Shown: positions 36,075 through 45,823 of the stretch, piece by piece
Layout of the letters: each line of letters starts with the position of its first letter
How positions within the stretch are numbered: the stretch's first letter is position 1
Assembly: GCA_002432865.1 (NCBI GenBank)
Contig: DJGX01000033.1
Coordinates: 6,054 to 70,053, forward strand
Direction: 5' to 3'
Source of the DNA: Cloacimonetes bacterium UBA5835
GTDB taxonomy: Bacteria; Cloacimonadota; Cloacimonadia; Cloacimonadales; Cloacimonadaceae
Length of the DNA: 64,000 nt
Position numbers and translations under genes: made by a program
The notes under the pieces: model-generated
Told to the model about the DNA's origin: nothing
The model's input: only the letters and a program-made list of their open reading frames with translations
The model's database searches: none

Positions 36075-36524
36075 CTAATATTGTTTCTGCCAACGCATTT
36101 CAGCATACTTGGAAGTAAAACCATATCTTTCATAAAGATGCCTAGCCGGATTGTCATATTCTACATGGAGGGCTATATCACCTTTTACAATTTCCAATGC
36201 TTTCTCTAATAATTCACTGCCTATCCCTCTATTTCTTATTGCTGAATGCACAGCCAAATAAACAAGAATATTCTCTGGAATAAACTCTTCCATTCCGGTT
36301 TTAATCATAACTAGCACTCCGCAGAGCTTATCACCTGTATTAGCCAAAATAACAAAACCACCTTTTCCCGGTTCATTGGAAAAAGCATAATCGATGGCTT
36401 TAGAAATTGCAGAAGATGTATCTCTGAATCGTTCCAAATGTGTGTAAAGGAAATCTACTATATCCTTTTGAGTAAGGTTTTCAGGCAGTTCTTTCCTACT
36501 ATGTAATACCTTGAATATTAGCAT
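36075..36524 (-). CDS. GNAT-family N-acetyltransferase
   Basis: A 149-residue acetyl-CoA-dependent acyltransferase. Motif A, which binds the acetyl-CoA pyrophosphate, is VHSAIRNRGIGSELLEKAL. Motif B is seen near the end as HVEYDNPARHLYERYGFTSK. The acceptor cannot be predicted from sequence. The gene is alone, with a gene-poor stretch ahead of its start. Confidence 0.88.
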   Translation of the reverse strand: MLIFKVLHSRKELPENLTQKDIVDFLYTHLERFRDTSSAISKAIDYAFSNEPGKGGFVILANTGDKLCGVLVMIKTGMEEFIPENILVYLAVHSAIRNRGIGSELLEKALEIVKGDIALHVEYDNPARHLYERYGFTSKYAEMRWQKQY

Positions 36525-36988
36525 ATCTTGTTCCTCTTCCTTATACGAATAATCTCAACATATTTAGATCTTAACATCATTCTTCATCACTATTACGTAC
36601 ACCGTATATATTTGATATATTCAATTGTGGTTTATTCATATTCAGGGTCAAAGTACTAATTACTACGGTCAACATTTTCCTGTTTACTCATCTTTGGAAC
36701 CCTGGGCAATCAATTCCGATAATTTAAAATATCTTAATTCTACAAACATCACAAAGTTCCGTAAGCAATAGTTGAATTTCCCCATTATTAAATCCTAATC
36801 GCAGGATACGATGCTTACCTGCCAATTATAATTTTAGGGAATCAAATTCAATCTCGAACTTAACTAAGCAACGGTAAGTATTCCTATAGAGTTTAGCTAG
36901 CATTGTATTCTCCTTAGTAGAAGCAGTTTAGCTTTACTAAGCTCACTTGTTAGTTAACATAAATGCCTTATAATAAAGAGAGGATAAA

Positions 36989-37042
36989 ATGTCAAAGCAA
37001 TTTTCCTTGTCAGTTAGAGATTACCTTGAATCCATACAATAG
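36989..37042 (+). pseudogene. possible broken DtxR-family repressor start (relic)
   Basis: ATG at 36989 with GAGAGGAT just ahead opens a 17-codon frame (MSKQFSLSVRDYLESIQ) and stops at 37040-37042. The pattern LS.S.xDYLESI matches the start of DtxR-type metal-dependent repressors. No homologous continuation is visible in the three plus frames after the stop. It could also be chance. Confidence 0.2.
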
Positions 37043-37469
37043 ATAACATTATTGCACATATCCAATTGGTTTTCCCAATTTATTTTACGCCAACTTTTGA
37101 AATAATACCACCTCCAATATATAGTGGATTTATCATCACGATAAAAAGCATATTAAGATCGATAATGCGAAGCCATTGAGATTTGCTAACAACTGGAAGA
37201 TTAACAACATATAAATAGTTGGCTTGCTCTAACCCTTACTTTTCTTGCTGGTAACCCAGATACAACACATCATCCACCCCATCTTCACTCATCCTTAACT
37301 ATGGGTTGATGAGGAGAGGAGGAGGAGAGAGGGATGGGTTGTTTGTTTGAGCCATCTTCAATATGGTGGACTAAAATTATTGAGAAAGAAATGAACAAAA
37401 ATTCTACTTAAAAGGTTGTAATATTCAAGATCGCGATGCCCTCGAACTTGAAGTTGTGCATATATGCAT

Positions 37470-37597
37470 AATCTGTGTAATCTATGAGAGGATATTTCTT
37501 GCAGGGGAACAGCGTCCTCCACTACACATCTAAATCCCCTAAATTCTAAAATTCTTAAATCCTTGTTTCTATAATTCATACTTGCGTGAACTATTTT
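37470..37597. repeat. direct repeat copy 1
   Basis: A stretch of about 128 bases containing TCTGTGTAATCTATGAGAGG, AACAGCGTCCTCCACTACAC and CATACTTGCGTGAACTATTT. It is repeated with small changes about 189 bases downstream. It is non-coding. Confidence 0.85.
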
Positions 37598-37658
37598 CGG
37601 TGACTTCGGTAGCTTCAGTAGCTAAATATTCTTCTAGAATCCTTGTTTTAAAACAATA

Positions 37659-37778
37659 AATCTGTGTAATCTATGAGAGGATATATCTTACGGAGGAACA
37701 GCGTCCTCCACTACACATCTAAATCCCCTAAATTCTAAAATCCTTGTTTCTATAATTCATACTTGCGTGAACTATTTT
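37659..37778. repeat. direct repeat copy 2
   Basis: The second copy of the unit at 37470-37597, same strand, with a short deletion in the middle and a few base changes. Confidence 0.85.
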
Positions 37779-38009
37779 TAGGAGACACGATGTTCTCGTC
37801 GTTCCCCTTATAGCCGAATATATTGTTATCGCTATATTCTATAAATGAGAGTTAAACCAAGATTTCAAATTATGCAGCTGCCTTATATATTTGCTTTTTT
37901 ATAGGAGATAGATTATAATATATTAACTACAGCAATTCAAGTGGGGATAATAAAAACACCTTTTTGCTTGACATTAAAGTGTATATTGATTTTTTGGATA
38001 GAATAATAT

Positions 38010-38096
38010 GCCGAAGTGGTGAAATTGGTAGACGCAGTGGACTCAAAATCCACCGAGCATTAGCTCATGCCGGTTCGATTCCGGCCTTCGGCACCA
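38010..38096 (+). tRNA. tRNA-Leu (anticodon CAA)
   Basis: An 87-base class II tRNA. The acceptor arm GCCGAAG pairs with CTTCGGC, followed by the discriminator A and an encoded CCA (38094-38096). The anticodon loop is CTCAAAA, so the anticodon is CAA (reads UUG, Leu). The T-arm holds GGTTCGATTCC, and the long variable arm (GAGCATTAGCTC) is typical of tRNA-Leu. A TTGACA lies 37 bases upstream of its start. Confidence 0.95.
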
Positions 38097-38284
38097 AAGC
38101 TTTTTAGGAGTTATTACTATTTAATTGATAACAGGGTAAGCCCCTATATGTAGTTGATGGAACTGAGGCATAATCTAAGATGATATTTACATTCTGCAGA
38201 TTAGATTATATATAAAAAAAGGAATTTTCTTCAGGCGATATTTTTGTAGCCTGAAATAAGTTTTATAAAGCCTATGGAGGTATA

Positions 38285-39310
38285 ATGTTAAAGCACCACA
38301 TATTGGTATTCAGCTTAATGCTGATGCTTGTTCTACCTTTTACCCTGTCTGGAATATCTCAGGCAGCAATGTTATTCTTAACTTTTGAACCTGGTGCTCG
38401 TGCCAATGGTATGGGACGTGCCTATTCTGCAATTGCAGATGACGCATATTCAATGTGGTGGAATCCTGGAGCTACTGCATTTAACAAAGATACTCAAATT
38501 GCTGCAACTCATATACCGTGGTTACAAGGTTCTGGAATAGAAGATATCTTCTATGAGTATTTAGGTTTTAATCACTATTTTTATGGTATAGGCAATATTA
38601 ATGCGCATATAATCTGGCTTGATGCTGGAACACAGACACAAACCAGTTCCAGTAATGTTGATCTTGGTGATTTTCATACCTATGAAGTGTCTGGAGCTTT
38701 AGGTTATGGATATGAAGTAGTACCAGATAAAATAGGGGTAGGAGGCAATTTCAAGCTTTTATATTCCTACCTTGGCCCAAGTGCTGGATTTACTGAACCT
38801 GAAGGTTCTGCTTTCAGTTTTGCTTTTGATGCAGGTGCATTGTTCAAAGATGTTGTAGTAGATAATTTGAATGCTTCCATCGTTTTACAAAATATAGGCC
38901 CGGATATCACATACAGTGATAAAGAACAAGCAGATCCTTGCCCGATGACTTTTAGAGCCGGTCTTGGTTATACTGTTTTTGATAATCCTATGGGGCGTTT
39001 AATTACAACTGCAGAGATGAGTAAAATTCTGGCAAATGAGGACCCTTTGTATCAAAGATTGATAACCGGATGGAAGTATTTTGACGAGACAATATATGGA
39101 GTAGGTGCAGAGTATACTTATCTAAATCTGATCTCTTTACGAGGTGGTTATTATTCTGATAAAGAGGGAGAAGTTGAAGGAGCCAGTTTTGGAGTAGGTG
39201 TTGAATATAAATTCAGTAAGCGTTATAAGCTTGGTTTCGATTTTGCTATGGTTCCTGCAGGTGGACTGACTGATTACAATAAAATATTCTCTTTAGGGTT
39301 TGAATTTTAA
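38285..39310 (+). CDS. PorV-like outer-membrane beta-barrel protein
   Basis: A 341-residue barrel protein with a signal peptide (residues 1-27, ending near GISQA). The N-terminal PorV/UPF0164 signature is TFEPGARANGMGRAYSAIADDAYSMWWNPGATAF, quoted here in pieces: EPGARANGMGRAYS and ADDAYSMWWNPG. The rest is alternating beta-strands such as LRGGYYSDKEGEVEG and FGVGVEYKFSKRYKLGFD. PorV shuttles T9SS cargo to the cell-surface attachment step. The ribosome site is GGAGG. Genes for other T9SS core parts (PorK/L/M/N, SprA) are not in this window. The match to PorV and not to PorQ or a plain UPF0164 barrel is probable, not certain. Confidence 0.82.
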   Translation: MLKHHILVFSLMLMLVLPFTLSGISQAAMLFLTFEPGARANGMGRAYSAIADDAYSMWWNPGATAFNKDTQIAATHIPWLQGSGIEDIFYEYLGFNHYFYGIGNINAHIIWLDAGTQTQTSSSNVDLGDFHTYEVSGALGYGYEVVPDKIGVGGNFKLLYSYLGPSAGFTEPEGSAFSFAFDAGALFKDVVVDNLNASIVLQNIGPDITYSDKEQADPCPMTFRAGLGYTVFDNPMGRLITTAEMSKILANEDPLYQRLITGWKYFDETIYGVGAEYTYLNLISLRGGYYSDKEGEVEGASFGVGVEYKFSKRYKLGFDFAMVPAGGLTDYNKIFSLGFEF

Positions 39311-39424
39311 CTCCTAATAAAATAATGCAAAAAAAAATATATAGGTAGTTGTTTGATGAGGGCTGCTAAGTCTCTTAAGAATGGAAGTCCTCGTCGAACA
39401 CCTTTATCTGTTGATATAATGTTA

Positions 39425-39454
39425 TTGACAATTTTTTTGATAATTCAATATTAG
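39425..39454 (+). promoter_or_regulatory. probable promoter of the M6 protease gene
   Basis: TTGACA at 39425-39430 and TATTAG at 39449-39454, 18 bases apart, about 55 bases before the gene start. This is a good vegetative-type promoter. Confidence 0.6.
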
Positions 39455-39508
39455 AGTAGTATTGGTTATATATAAAGTAACCTCGAACACAGGATCAAAA
39501 TTAATAAT

Positions 39509-42500
39509 ATGAAAAAGCTATCATTACTGCTACTATCCCTATTGGTAATATCTATATTACCTGCCCAAAAGATGTTTTTAAGTAAAACTGGCGAATATAG
39601 TAAACTACTAAAACATCCTTATTTAGATCAATTAATTCAATCCAATTCCAAACTAGATGCAATAAGAAAGGATTCTGCCAATTATAACCGTTTGTTGGTA
39701 ATTTTGGTTGATTTTACTTTAGAAGAACCGGATGATTTCAATACCACTGGCAACGGCAAATTCCAGCTTGAACCCGATCCTGAATATATTTATTCAATTG
39801 GAGCTCCTCCTCATAACAGACAATATTATGAAGCCAATCTGGATGCCCTAAAATATTATTATTTAGCTGTTTCAGCAGGTTCTTATGAACTCCAATATGA
39901 TGTATATCCTAAAGATAAAGTTGCTTATACATTACCTAAAAGTATGGGATATTATAATCCTCCGGGAGCAAGTTCAGAACTATTTGTTAGCAGAATGGAA
40001 GAATATTTCAAGACTGCTTTTGAATTAGCAGATAGTTTAGATGAGGAAATTGATTTTGCCAGTTATAGCCATTATATGATTATTCATTCTGGATCTGATT
40101 GGCAACATGATATTTCTGCAAACACTCCTTCCGATCTTCCTTCTTTTTATATCAGAGTTGGCGATGGCAAAGAAGCAGTTGTTGATAATGGTACAGTCCT
40201 TATATCACATTCTTGTAATGTTCCCGAAACTATCTCTCAGGATTTTTATATCAGCCAGAGTAATGGACAAAATATTCATAATGGCTATGGAGCTTTAAAT
40301 TCTGTTATAGCACACGAATTTGGGCACTCCTTAGGAATGGTAGATTTATACAATGTATACAATTCTTCTCCTATGGTAGGCGTGTTTGATATTATGGATA
40401 GTGGGGGTTCCGGGATATTAGTTGATGAATTAGAAAATGGGGACATTGTTTATGTGGAAGGTGCCTTACCAACATTACCGGGGGCTTTTTCTCGCAATTT
40501 AATGTTTCGGGATAATTATCTCGAGCGGGGGTTATTAAAAGAATTTCCCGATTTTCCTGTTTCATCAGAACTATCCTTGAATGCAATCAGTGCTATGCAA
40601 AATACAACTGATCCTGTTCCTCACACTTACAAAATTCCACTAAATGCCAAAGAATATATTTTAGTAGAAAACCGCAATGTAGATCCTGACGGTGATGGAG
40701 GTACAGCAGTTTACGGAGCATTGGATGGAAGAGTTGTTTTATACCCAACTCCCTTTGAAGATATAACTCCTCCACCTCCCACTTATGAATATGATTATCT
40801 TCTACCTTCATTTATAAAAACTAACGGATCAGCAATAGGTGGCGGAATCTTGGTTTGGCATATAAACGAAGCTATTCTATATGATGAAGGCCAAACTGAT
40901 AGCTTTGGTAATTGGACCAGTAATTTTGATGCCAATACAGTGAATACTAATTTTTACCGAAAAGCGGTTTCAATTATTGAAGCTGATGGACTTACAGACC
41001 TGGGTAGTGAGTATTCTATGTATTGGACAGGCACACCTTACGATTACTTCCATACACATAAACCAATACTTGATTCTGGTGGTTTATTTGTCAACTGGAG
41101 CCAGGAACTTTGGAAACCAGAACTTACTCCCAACACAAAACCACCTTTGGTGGATAGTTTTAATATGCCTGGTTTTTATCATTTAAAACAGATAAGCAAT
41201 CCATCTCGTAAGATGAGTTTTCGGGTAGAAAGTGGTTTATTTGATAGCACTCATATTCTGGATTATGATTCTGCTACCACGATAACAGGTCCTGTAATAA
41301 ATTCTGGATTTAGCGAATGGAACATTCCCGTGTTAAAAACAGGAAATGTAAATTTGCTAAGTAATAACAACGGTATCTGGCAAGATCTTATGGGAGATTA
41401 TACTATCTCATTTTCTTCTACTGATTATCCCTTACAAAGAATGGATATCAATCAGGACGGCTTTTGGGAATTAGTAGGCATAGAGAATAATCAACTTTAT
41501 TCTATCGATTGGGCTAATGATGATCTTATTGTAAAAACAATCACTTTCCCTAATCCTCCTACTACTACTCCTTTATCTATGGATAATTCGCTTATAGTAG
41601 GTACCGATGAAGGCATATATGCTTTGAATAACTTCGTTGAACCGTATTATGTTTCTATTCGAGGAATAAAATGCCTGGCAGGGTATGATGATAAAATAAT
41701 AGCTTTAGGCGAAAACTGTTTTAAGATTTTTTCCACAGTAGACTTAAGCTTAATAAGTGAGTTTTCTCTTCCAGAATCCTTTGGCAATATTGAACCACTA
41801 ATTTATACCAATCCCGATAGAACAATCACTATGATTTTTGTTATGTCTAATAGTGGGAATCTATATCGTCTATATCAAAACCGACTGGAATTAATCTTTC
41901 AAAATCACAGTAATAATACACCTGGCCAATTAGCTTGTACTTCTTTAGGTGATATATCGCCAGTTTTATTCTTTGGTATCGGTAACCAATTTTATGCTCT
42001 AAAAGCTGATGGAACCAAACTAACCAACTTCCCTATTGTATCTTATGATACAGTTTCCAGTTGGGAAAGCCCTATGGCTTTACAACTTAATGTGGATGAG
42101 ACCCTATTCTATCCTTTACGAGGTAGTGGTTATTTAGCTGTAGATAAATACGGGAAAATAGTTCCAGATATGAGTTTGTCGGTAAATCGGGAACACAAAT
42201 CAGATTATCTTTTTTACAATCAACAGCAACAATCATTATGTTGGTATTATACAGATAATTCCGGTAAGCTATATATTCACACAAAAAATGGTATATCAAC
42301 CAATCCTATTCTTTTTGCTGGTTTCAGAAATGGGGCTAGCGGCTGTGCCATTTTTGATTTTAAGGATGAGAGCACTAGTTCCACTGAAAAGTATGCCTAT
42401 ATATATCCCAATCCTGTTCGCAAAAACTATTTCAAGATAAATCTTCAGAACTATTATGGCCAAACAAAACTGTGGCTTTATGACATCAGCGGAACTTTAA

Positions 42501-42643
42501 TTCGCAATTTAGTAATTCCTGAAACTCTGAACAACCCCAGAGATTTTGAGCTGAGCACTAAGGGTCTTAGTTCCGGAGTATATATTATGATTTTAGAAAA
42601 CGGTTGTACAACAAAGCAACTTAAGTTTGCCATAGAAAAATGA
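39509..42643 (+). CDS. secreted M6-family metalloprotease with T9SS sorting tail
   Basis: A 1044-residue secreted zinc protease. There is a signal peptide at residues 1-19. The M6 (immune inhibitor A-like) catalytic domain spans about residues 60-330, with the zinc motif HEFGHSLGMVD at 269-279 and a Met-turn (MDSGG) near 296. A long beta-rich region follows (about 380-950). The last 80 residues form a T9SS type A sorting tail, with YIYPNPVRKNYF, KLWLYDISGTLIRNL and LSSGVYIMILENG. A vegetative-type promoter lies ahead. It may degrade host or environmental proteins; the substrate is unknown. Confidence 0.9.
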   Translation: MKKLSLLLLSLLVISILPAQKMFLSKTGEYSKLLKHPYLDQLIQSNSKLDAIRKDSANYNRLLVILVDFTLEEPDDFNTTGNGKFQLEPDPEYIYSIGAPPHNRQYYEANLDALKYYYLAVSAGSYELQYDVYPKDKVAYTLPKSMGYYNPPGASSELFVSRMEEYFKTAFELADSLDEEIDFASYSHYMIIHSGSDWQHDISANTPSDLPSFYIRVGDGKEAVVDNGTVLISHSCNVPETISQDFYISQSNGQNIHNGYGALNSVIAHEFGHSLGMVDLYNVYNSSPMVGVFDIMDSGGSGILVDELENGDIVYVEGALPTLPGAFSRNLMFRDNYLERGLLKEFPDFPVSSELSLNAISAMQNTTDPVPHTYKIPLNAKEYILVENRNVDPDGDGGTAVYGALDGRVVLYPTPFEDITPPPPTYEYDYLLPSFIKTNGSAIGGGILVWHINEAILYDEGQTDSFGNWTSNFDANTVNTNFYRKAVSIIEADGLTDLGSEYSMYWTGTPYDYFHTHKPILDSGGLFVNWSQELWKPELTPNTKPPLVDSFNMPGFYHLKQISNPSRKMSFRVESGLFDSTHILDYDSATTITGPVINSGFSEWNIPVLKTGNVNLLSNNNGIWQDLMGDYTISFSSTDYPLQRMDINQDGFWELVGIENNQLYSIDWANDDLIVKTITFPNPPTTTPLSMDNSLIVGTDEGIYALNNFVEPYYVSIRGIKCLAGYDDKIIALGENCFKIFSTVDLSLISEFSLPESFGNIEPLIYTNPDRTITMIFVMSNSGNLYRLYQNRLELIFQNHSNNTPGQLACTSLGDISPVLFFGIGNQFYALKADGTKLTNFPIVSYDTVSSWESPMALQLNVDETLFYPLRGSGYLAVDKYGKIVPDMSLSVNREHKSDYLFYNQQQQSLCWYYTDNSGKLYIHTKNGISTNPILFAGFRNGASGCAIFDFKDESTSSTEKYAYIYPNPVRKNYFKINLQNYYGQTKLWLYDISGTLIRNLVIPETLNNPRDFELSTKGLSSGVYIMILENGCTTKQLKFAIEK

Positions 42644-42661
42644 TCTATTAAGGAGTTCACA

Positions 42662-43630
42662 ATGAAAAAAACAGCTTTACTATCGCTTCTCCTTATCTTT
42701 AGCTTTTGTCTATTTGGGCAAAATAAACAGGAGACAGACATTGACCAGTGGCTGTATCAAACAGAAGAAGAAAATATAGATGCATCCCGAGATACAGTTA
42801 TTACAAACGATTTAATAAAAGTTAACTACAATCAAAAAAGCGCTCATTTAGCAATGGCAATGTCTATGTTGATTCCAGGTACAGGTCAATTTTATGCCAA
42901 TCGAACAGCTATTACAACTTATATTTTCCCGATATTAGAACTTGGTTTTATTGGTGGGATTGTATATTACAATAAACAGGGTAACGATAAAACCGATAAA
43001 TATGAAAAATATGCCAATGGAGAACTTGTTACTTACCTTACTCCTGATGGAACTCCAATATCAGGATATCGTTATGAAAGAGGAAGGCAAAATCAGATTC
43101 AGGATATCTTGAAAGATATTAATACCGTTGATATATATGAAGATACCTATTTCCGCTTGGACGAGAATAATTCTCAGCATTTTTATGAAGACATCGGGAA
43201 ATATCCACATTATGTTTTCGGATGGATGGATTGGTATTACCGTTTTGCAGCTGACGAATCAGGAAATTTTGTTACTCCACGTTGGCAATTTGATGGCCCC
43301 AACGATAGCCCTCACACTCACTGGACAGGCAATTATCCCATTTGTGGACAAAATACAGATATAGCCATTTCTATTAATTCACATGAGATGAGCCGAATGA
43401 GGCAAACTTATATTAAAATGCGCAATGATGCTAAAGATGATTATGGTATCGCCCATCTTTTTACTTTTGGTTTAGCTTTTAACCACCTTGTATCAGGGCT
43501 TGATGCTGTCCGCGTAACCAGAAATTTTAACCGTTATTATATTTCTCAGGCAGCTCCTTCCTTTAATTTCTATGCAGCAATGCCTTCAGGAAATGTAACC
43601 CCTATGGTAGGTTTTAAGTGGATGTTTTAA
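42662..43630 (+). CDS. membrane-associated protein, DUF5683-like, paralog 1
   Basis: A 322-residue protein with a signal peptide (about 1-20). A conserved N-terminal module AMSMLIPGTGQFYANRTAITTYI (quoted in pieces: LIPGTGQFYANR) has the PG.GQ.Y pattern of DUF5683/TM2-like proteins. A hydrophobic helix follows (about 80-100). A loop of Y-rich sequence with YEDTYFRLDENNS leads to a C-terminal hydrophobic segment with LAFNHLVSGLDAVR. It is the first of three related genes, 18 bases after the M6 protease, and overlaps the second gene by 13 bases. The role is unknown. Confidence 0.6.
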   Translation: MKKTALLSLLLIFSFCLFGQNKQETDIDQWLYQTEEENIDASRDTVITNDLIKVNYNQKSAHLAMAMSMLIPGTGQFYANRTAITTYIFPILELGFIGGIVYYNKQGNDKTDKYEKYANGELVTYLTPDGTPISGYRYERGRQNQIQDILKDINTVDIYEDTYFRLDENNSQHFYEDIGKYPHYVFGWMDWYYRFAADESGNFVTPRWQFDGPNDSPHTHWTGNYPICGQNTDIAISINSHEMSRMRQTYIKMRNDAKDDYGIAHLFTFGLAFNHLVSGLDAVRVTRNFNRYYISQAAPSFNFYAAMPSGNVTPMVGFKWMF

Positions 43631-44277
43631 AATATAAATTCTGGCTGATTGTTTTAATCGTATTATCAGCTTCTATTCCGCTATTGGCTTTACCCAAAAT
43701 AGTATATCCTGTTTCTTCTTTAATATTACCGGGAAGCGGAGAATTACTTTTGGGACATAACACAAGAGGAGCAACTTTGTTAGGAGCGGATCTTGTAAAT
43801 CTATATGCATTTTACGCTACAGACAAAGAAATTGATTTGCAAAAAGAGAACTATATGAAATTTGCGGAACTTTATGCAGGGGTTCCTTATGGAATGCCAA
43901 AACAGCACTATCAGGCAGTTCAAAATTATCCCAGTAGTTCTTATTACAATAATATCCAAGATATGATGGCAAGAAACTATTATCTGATATACAATTATGA
44001 TCCTCAATCTTACACTGATTATATCGCTGCTAATACTTATCAAGGTGATGAAGAATGGAATTGGCAAAGCGAAGATAAATGGAATCAATACAAAGCTATT
44101 CGCAAAAGACATCAGAAAGCGAAAATGAACAATCAGCTCTGTCTAGGATTATTACTTCTTAATCGCTGCCTCAGTGTTATTGATAGCTCCATTCTATCTA
44201 AAAAGGAAATGGGTAATGTATATCTATCTCCTTTATCAAACGAAGGCGCTATGCTGCATTATCAAATAGACTTTTAG
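43618..44277 (+). CDS. membrane-associated protein, DUF5683-like, paralog 2
   Basis: A 219-residue shorter relative of the previous gene. It keeps SLILPGSGELLLGHN, a Y-rich middle, EWNWQSEDKWNQYKAIRKR, and LLLNRCLSVIDSS near the end. The start overlaps the previous gene by 13 bases and the third relative follows by 10. The role is unknown. Confidence 0.6.
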   Translation: MDVLKYKFWLIVLIVLSASIPLLALPKIVYPVSSLILPGSGELLLGHNTRGATLLGADLVNLYAFYATDKEIDLQKENYMKFAELYAGVPYGMPKQHYQAVQNYPSSSYYNNIQDMMARNYYLIYNYDPQSYTDYIAANTYQGDEEWNWQSEDKWNQYKAIRKRHQKAKMNNQLCLGLLLLNRCLSVIDSSILSKKEMGNVYLSPLSNEGAMLHYQIDF

Positions 44278-44287
44278 GAGTAACATT

Positions 44288-44935
44288 TTGAAACGTATAT
44301 ATATTTTTCTGCTGATCATTCTTTTTGCTGCAATGTTATTTGCAGAAAACCGTAGTTTGATGGTTTTAAAATCTTTGGCGGTTCCTGGCTTGTCTCAAAT
44401 AAATTCCGGAAAGGAATACGGCTATGTAATGCTTACTACAGAGGCCTTAATTATTGGCTCACTTTTTTATTTCAATAGTGAAAGCGACATATTAAAGCAG
44501 GAATCTTATGAGTATGCCATAAAATATGCTCATCTTGCTCCCGGACATTACAGTGATACATATTTTAAGCACTTAGCCCGTTATGAAAGTAGCGGTTTTG
44601 ATGCCGGAGGCTATAATAACTGGATTCGCCAAACTGCTCTGGAATTATATCCTTACGACCCCGCTATGCAACAACAGTATATGGCAGAAAATTGTTATAC
44701 AGATGATCAATACTGGCATTGGGATAGTTCGGAAAATCGTAATCAGTATAATAAAATACGCAATCGCAGTAACGATTACAGAGATTATGCTATGGTAACA
44801 GGAGGCATTTTACTACTAAATCATCTGACAAGTGCTATTGATGTTATGCGTTGGAGTGCAGAAGCTAAGCGAGGTAATATCTCTTTTTCTCTTAAGGAAA
44901 GAACACCTATCCTTCAGCTAAACTATCAATGGTAA
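44288..44935 (+). CDS. membrane-associated protein, DUF5683-like, paralog 3
   Basis: A 215-residue third member of the set. It has a signal peptide (residues 1-18), LAVPGLSQINSGKEYGYV, a Y-rich middle with YDPAMQQQYMAENCY, YWHWDSSENRNQYNKIRNRS, and GGILLLNHLTSAIDVMRW. It shares with paralog 2 the SE..NQY.KIR pattern and the LL.NHL.S.ID end. It closes the run; the flavin reductase gene opposite converges 13 bases away. The role is unknown. Confidence 0.6.
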   Translation: MKRIYIFLLIILFAAMLFAENRSLMVLKSLAVPGLSQINSGKEYGYVMLTTEALIIGSLFYFNSESDILKQESYEYAIKYAHLAPGHYSDTYFKHLARYESSGFDAGGYNNWIRQTALELYPYDPAMQQQYMAENCYTDDQYWHWDSSENRNQYNKIRNRSNDYRDYAMVTGGILLLNHLTSAIDVMRWSAEAKRGNISFSLKERTPILQLNYQW

Positions 44936-44948
44936 ACCTTTTTCTGTA

Positions 44949-45431
44949 TCAGAGTTTCTCCTGATAATAGAATAATTCCTCTTCCTCATTTTGCCAACTA
45001 TAATGAACTTGACCAATAAAGATAGTATGATCTCCGCTGCGAATTTCAGATACAACCTCACATTCAAAACATGCAACGGCATCTTTCAAAACTGGTAATT
45101 TATTCAATTTACCCTGAATATACTCCACTTTGGCAACCGTAAATTTATCCATATCTCTCCCTGAATTCGAGCCACACAAAGATAAAAGCTGCTTCATTTT
45201 AAGCGATGGAAAGACCAAATTAAAATATCGATTTGCCTGAAGACATTCATGAGAATATCGGCTTTCGCCAATTGATATTGCAAACATCGGAGGCTGAAGA
45301 GAAGTGCGCATAAACCACTCAATCGTTATTAGATTATAACCACTCGTCGGCTTTTGCGTTACTACCAGTGCTACTTTGGCTGGTAAATGAACTTTTCCAT
45401 AACTTACAGGCAATTCTGAAAGTTTAATCAT
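44949..45431 (-). CDS. flavin reductase-like FMN-binding protein
   Basis: A 160-residue FMN-binding split-barrel protein. It shows TIEWFMRTSLQPPMFAISIGESRYS, then NLVFPS and DAVACFECEVVSEIRSGDHTIFIGQVHY, the order of a flavin reductase-like domain. The family either reduces free flavin for partner enzymes or acts in anaerobic electron transfer; no partner gene adjoins it here. The start follows GGAGAT. Confidence 0.88.
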   Translation of the reverse strand: MIKLSELPVSYGKVHLPAKVALVVTQKPTSGYNLITIEWFMRTSLQPPMFAISIGESRYSHECLQANRYFNLVFPSLKMKQLLSLCGSNSGRDMDKFTVAKVEYIQGKLNKLPVLKDAVACFECEVVSEIRSGDHTIFIGQVHYSWQNEEEELFYYQEKL

Positions 45432-45823
45432 CTTATCTCCTAAGCAATATTAGTTATATATATTATAGCCCAAATTTGAAGTTTTGCAACCTCAAGATTG
45501 ATTTTCCCTCGGCCTGTTAATAGATACAGCTTTGCATTCTTAGTGTTATGAATCTGGGCTCAAAACCTGCCATAATTTCCATAATGCTATCGAATATAGT
45601 AAGATCCATTTACAATAATCCGCTGCTATACATAGAACCTACAAAATTCAAAGGAAATAACAGTATCACTTTTATGCTGTTTATTAAAAACCAATCGTCC
45701 AATTTCCTTCATGAAAATGGGCATAGCTTTCTAAAAATAGAGATAAGCTTACCCAGAATATCTGCAAAATCGGATTATTTTGAAGAAGCGCCAAAAAAAT
45801 ATTTTCCCGCCCAAAATATAGCT

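Larger units (their letters stand above)
36525..38009. other. gene-poor 1.5-kb region before tRNA-Leu
   Basis: No intact gene of useful length is visible. It holds a direct repeat (37470-37778, listed), a purine-rich run near 37308-37337, a 17-codon frame with a ribosome site at 36989, and a short coding-like stretch near 36616-36771. The overall look is of decayed genes and repeat-derived spacers. Confidence 0.55.

Noticed and set aside
36616..36771. A 50-codon coding-like stretch (contains NYYGQHFPVYSSLEPWAIN)
   Set aside because: The composition looks like protein, but there is no start codon with a ribosome site and no family recognised; mentioned only as a possible relic.
37358..37579. 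A 73-codon minus-strand frame in the gene-poor region
   Set aside because: It lies largely within the non-coding direct repeat and has no supporting signal.
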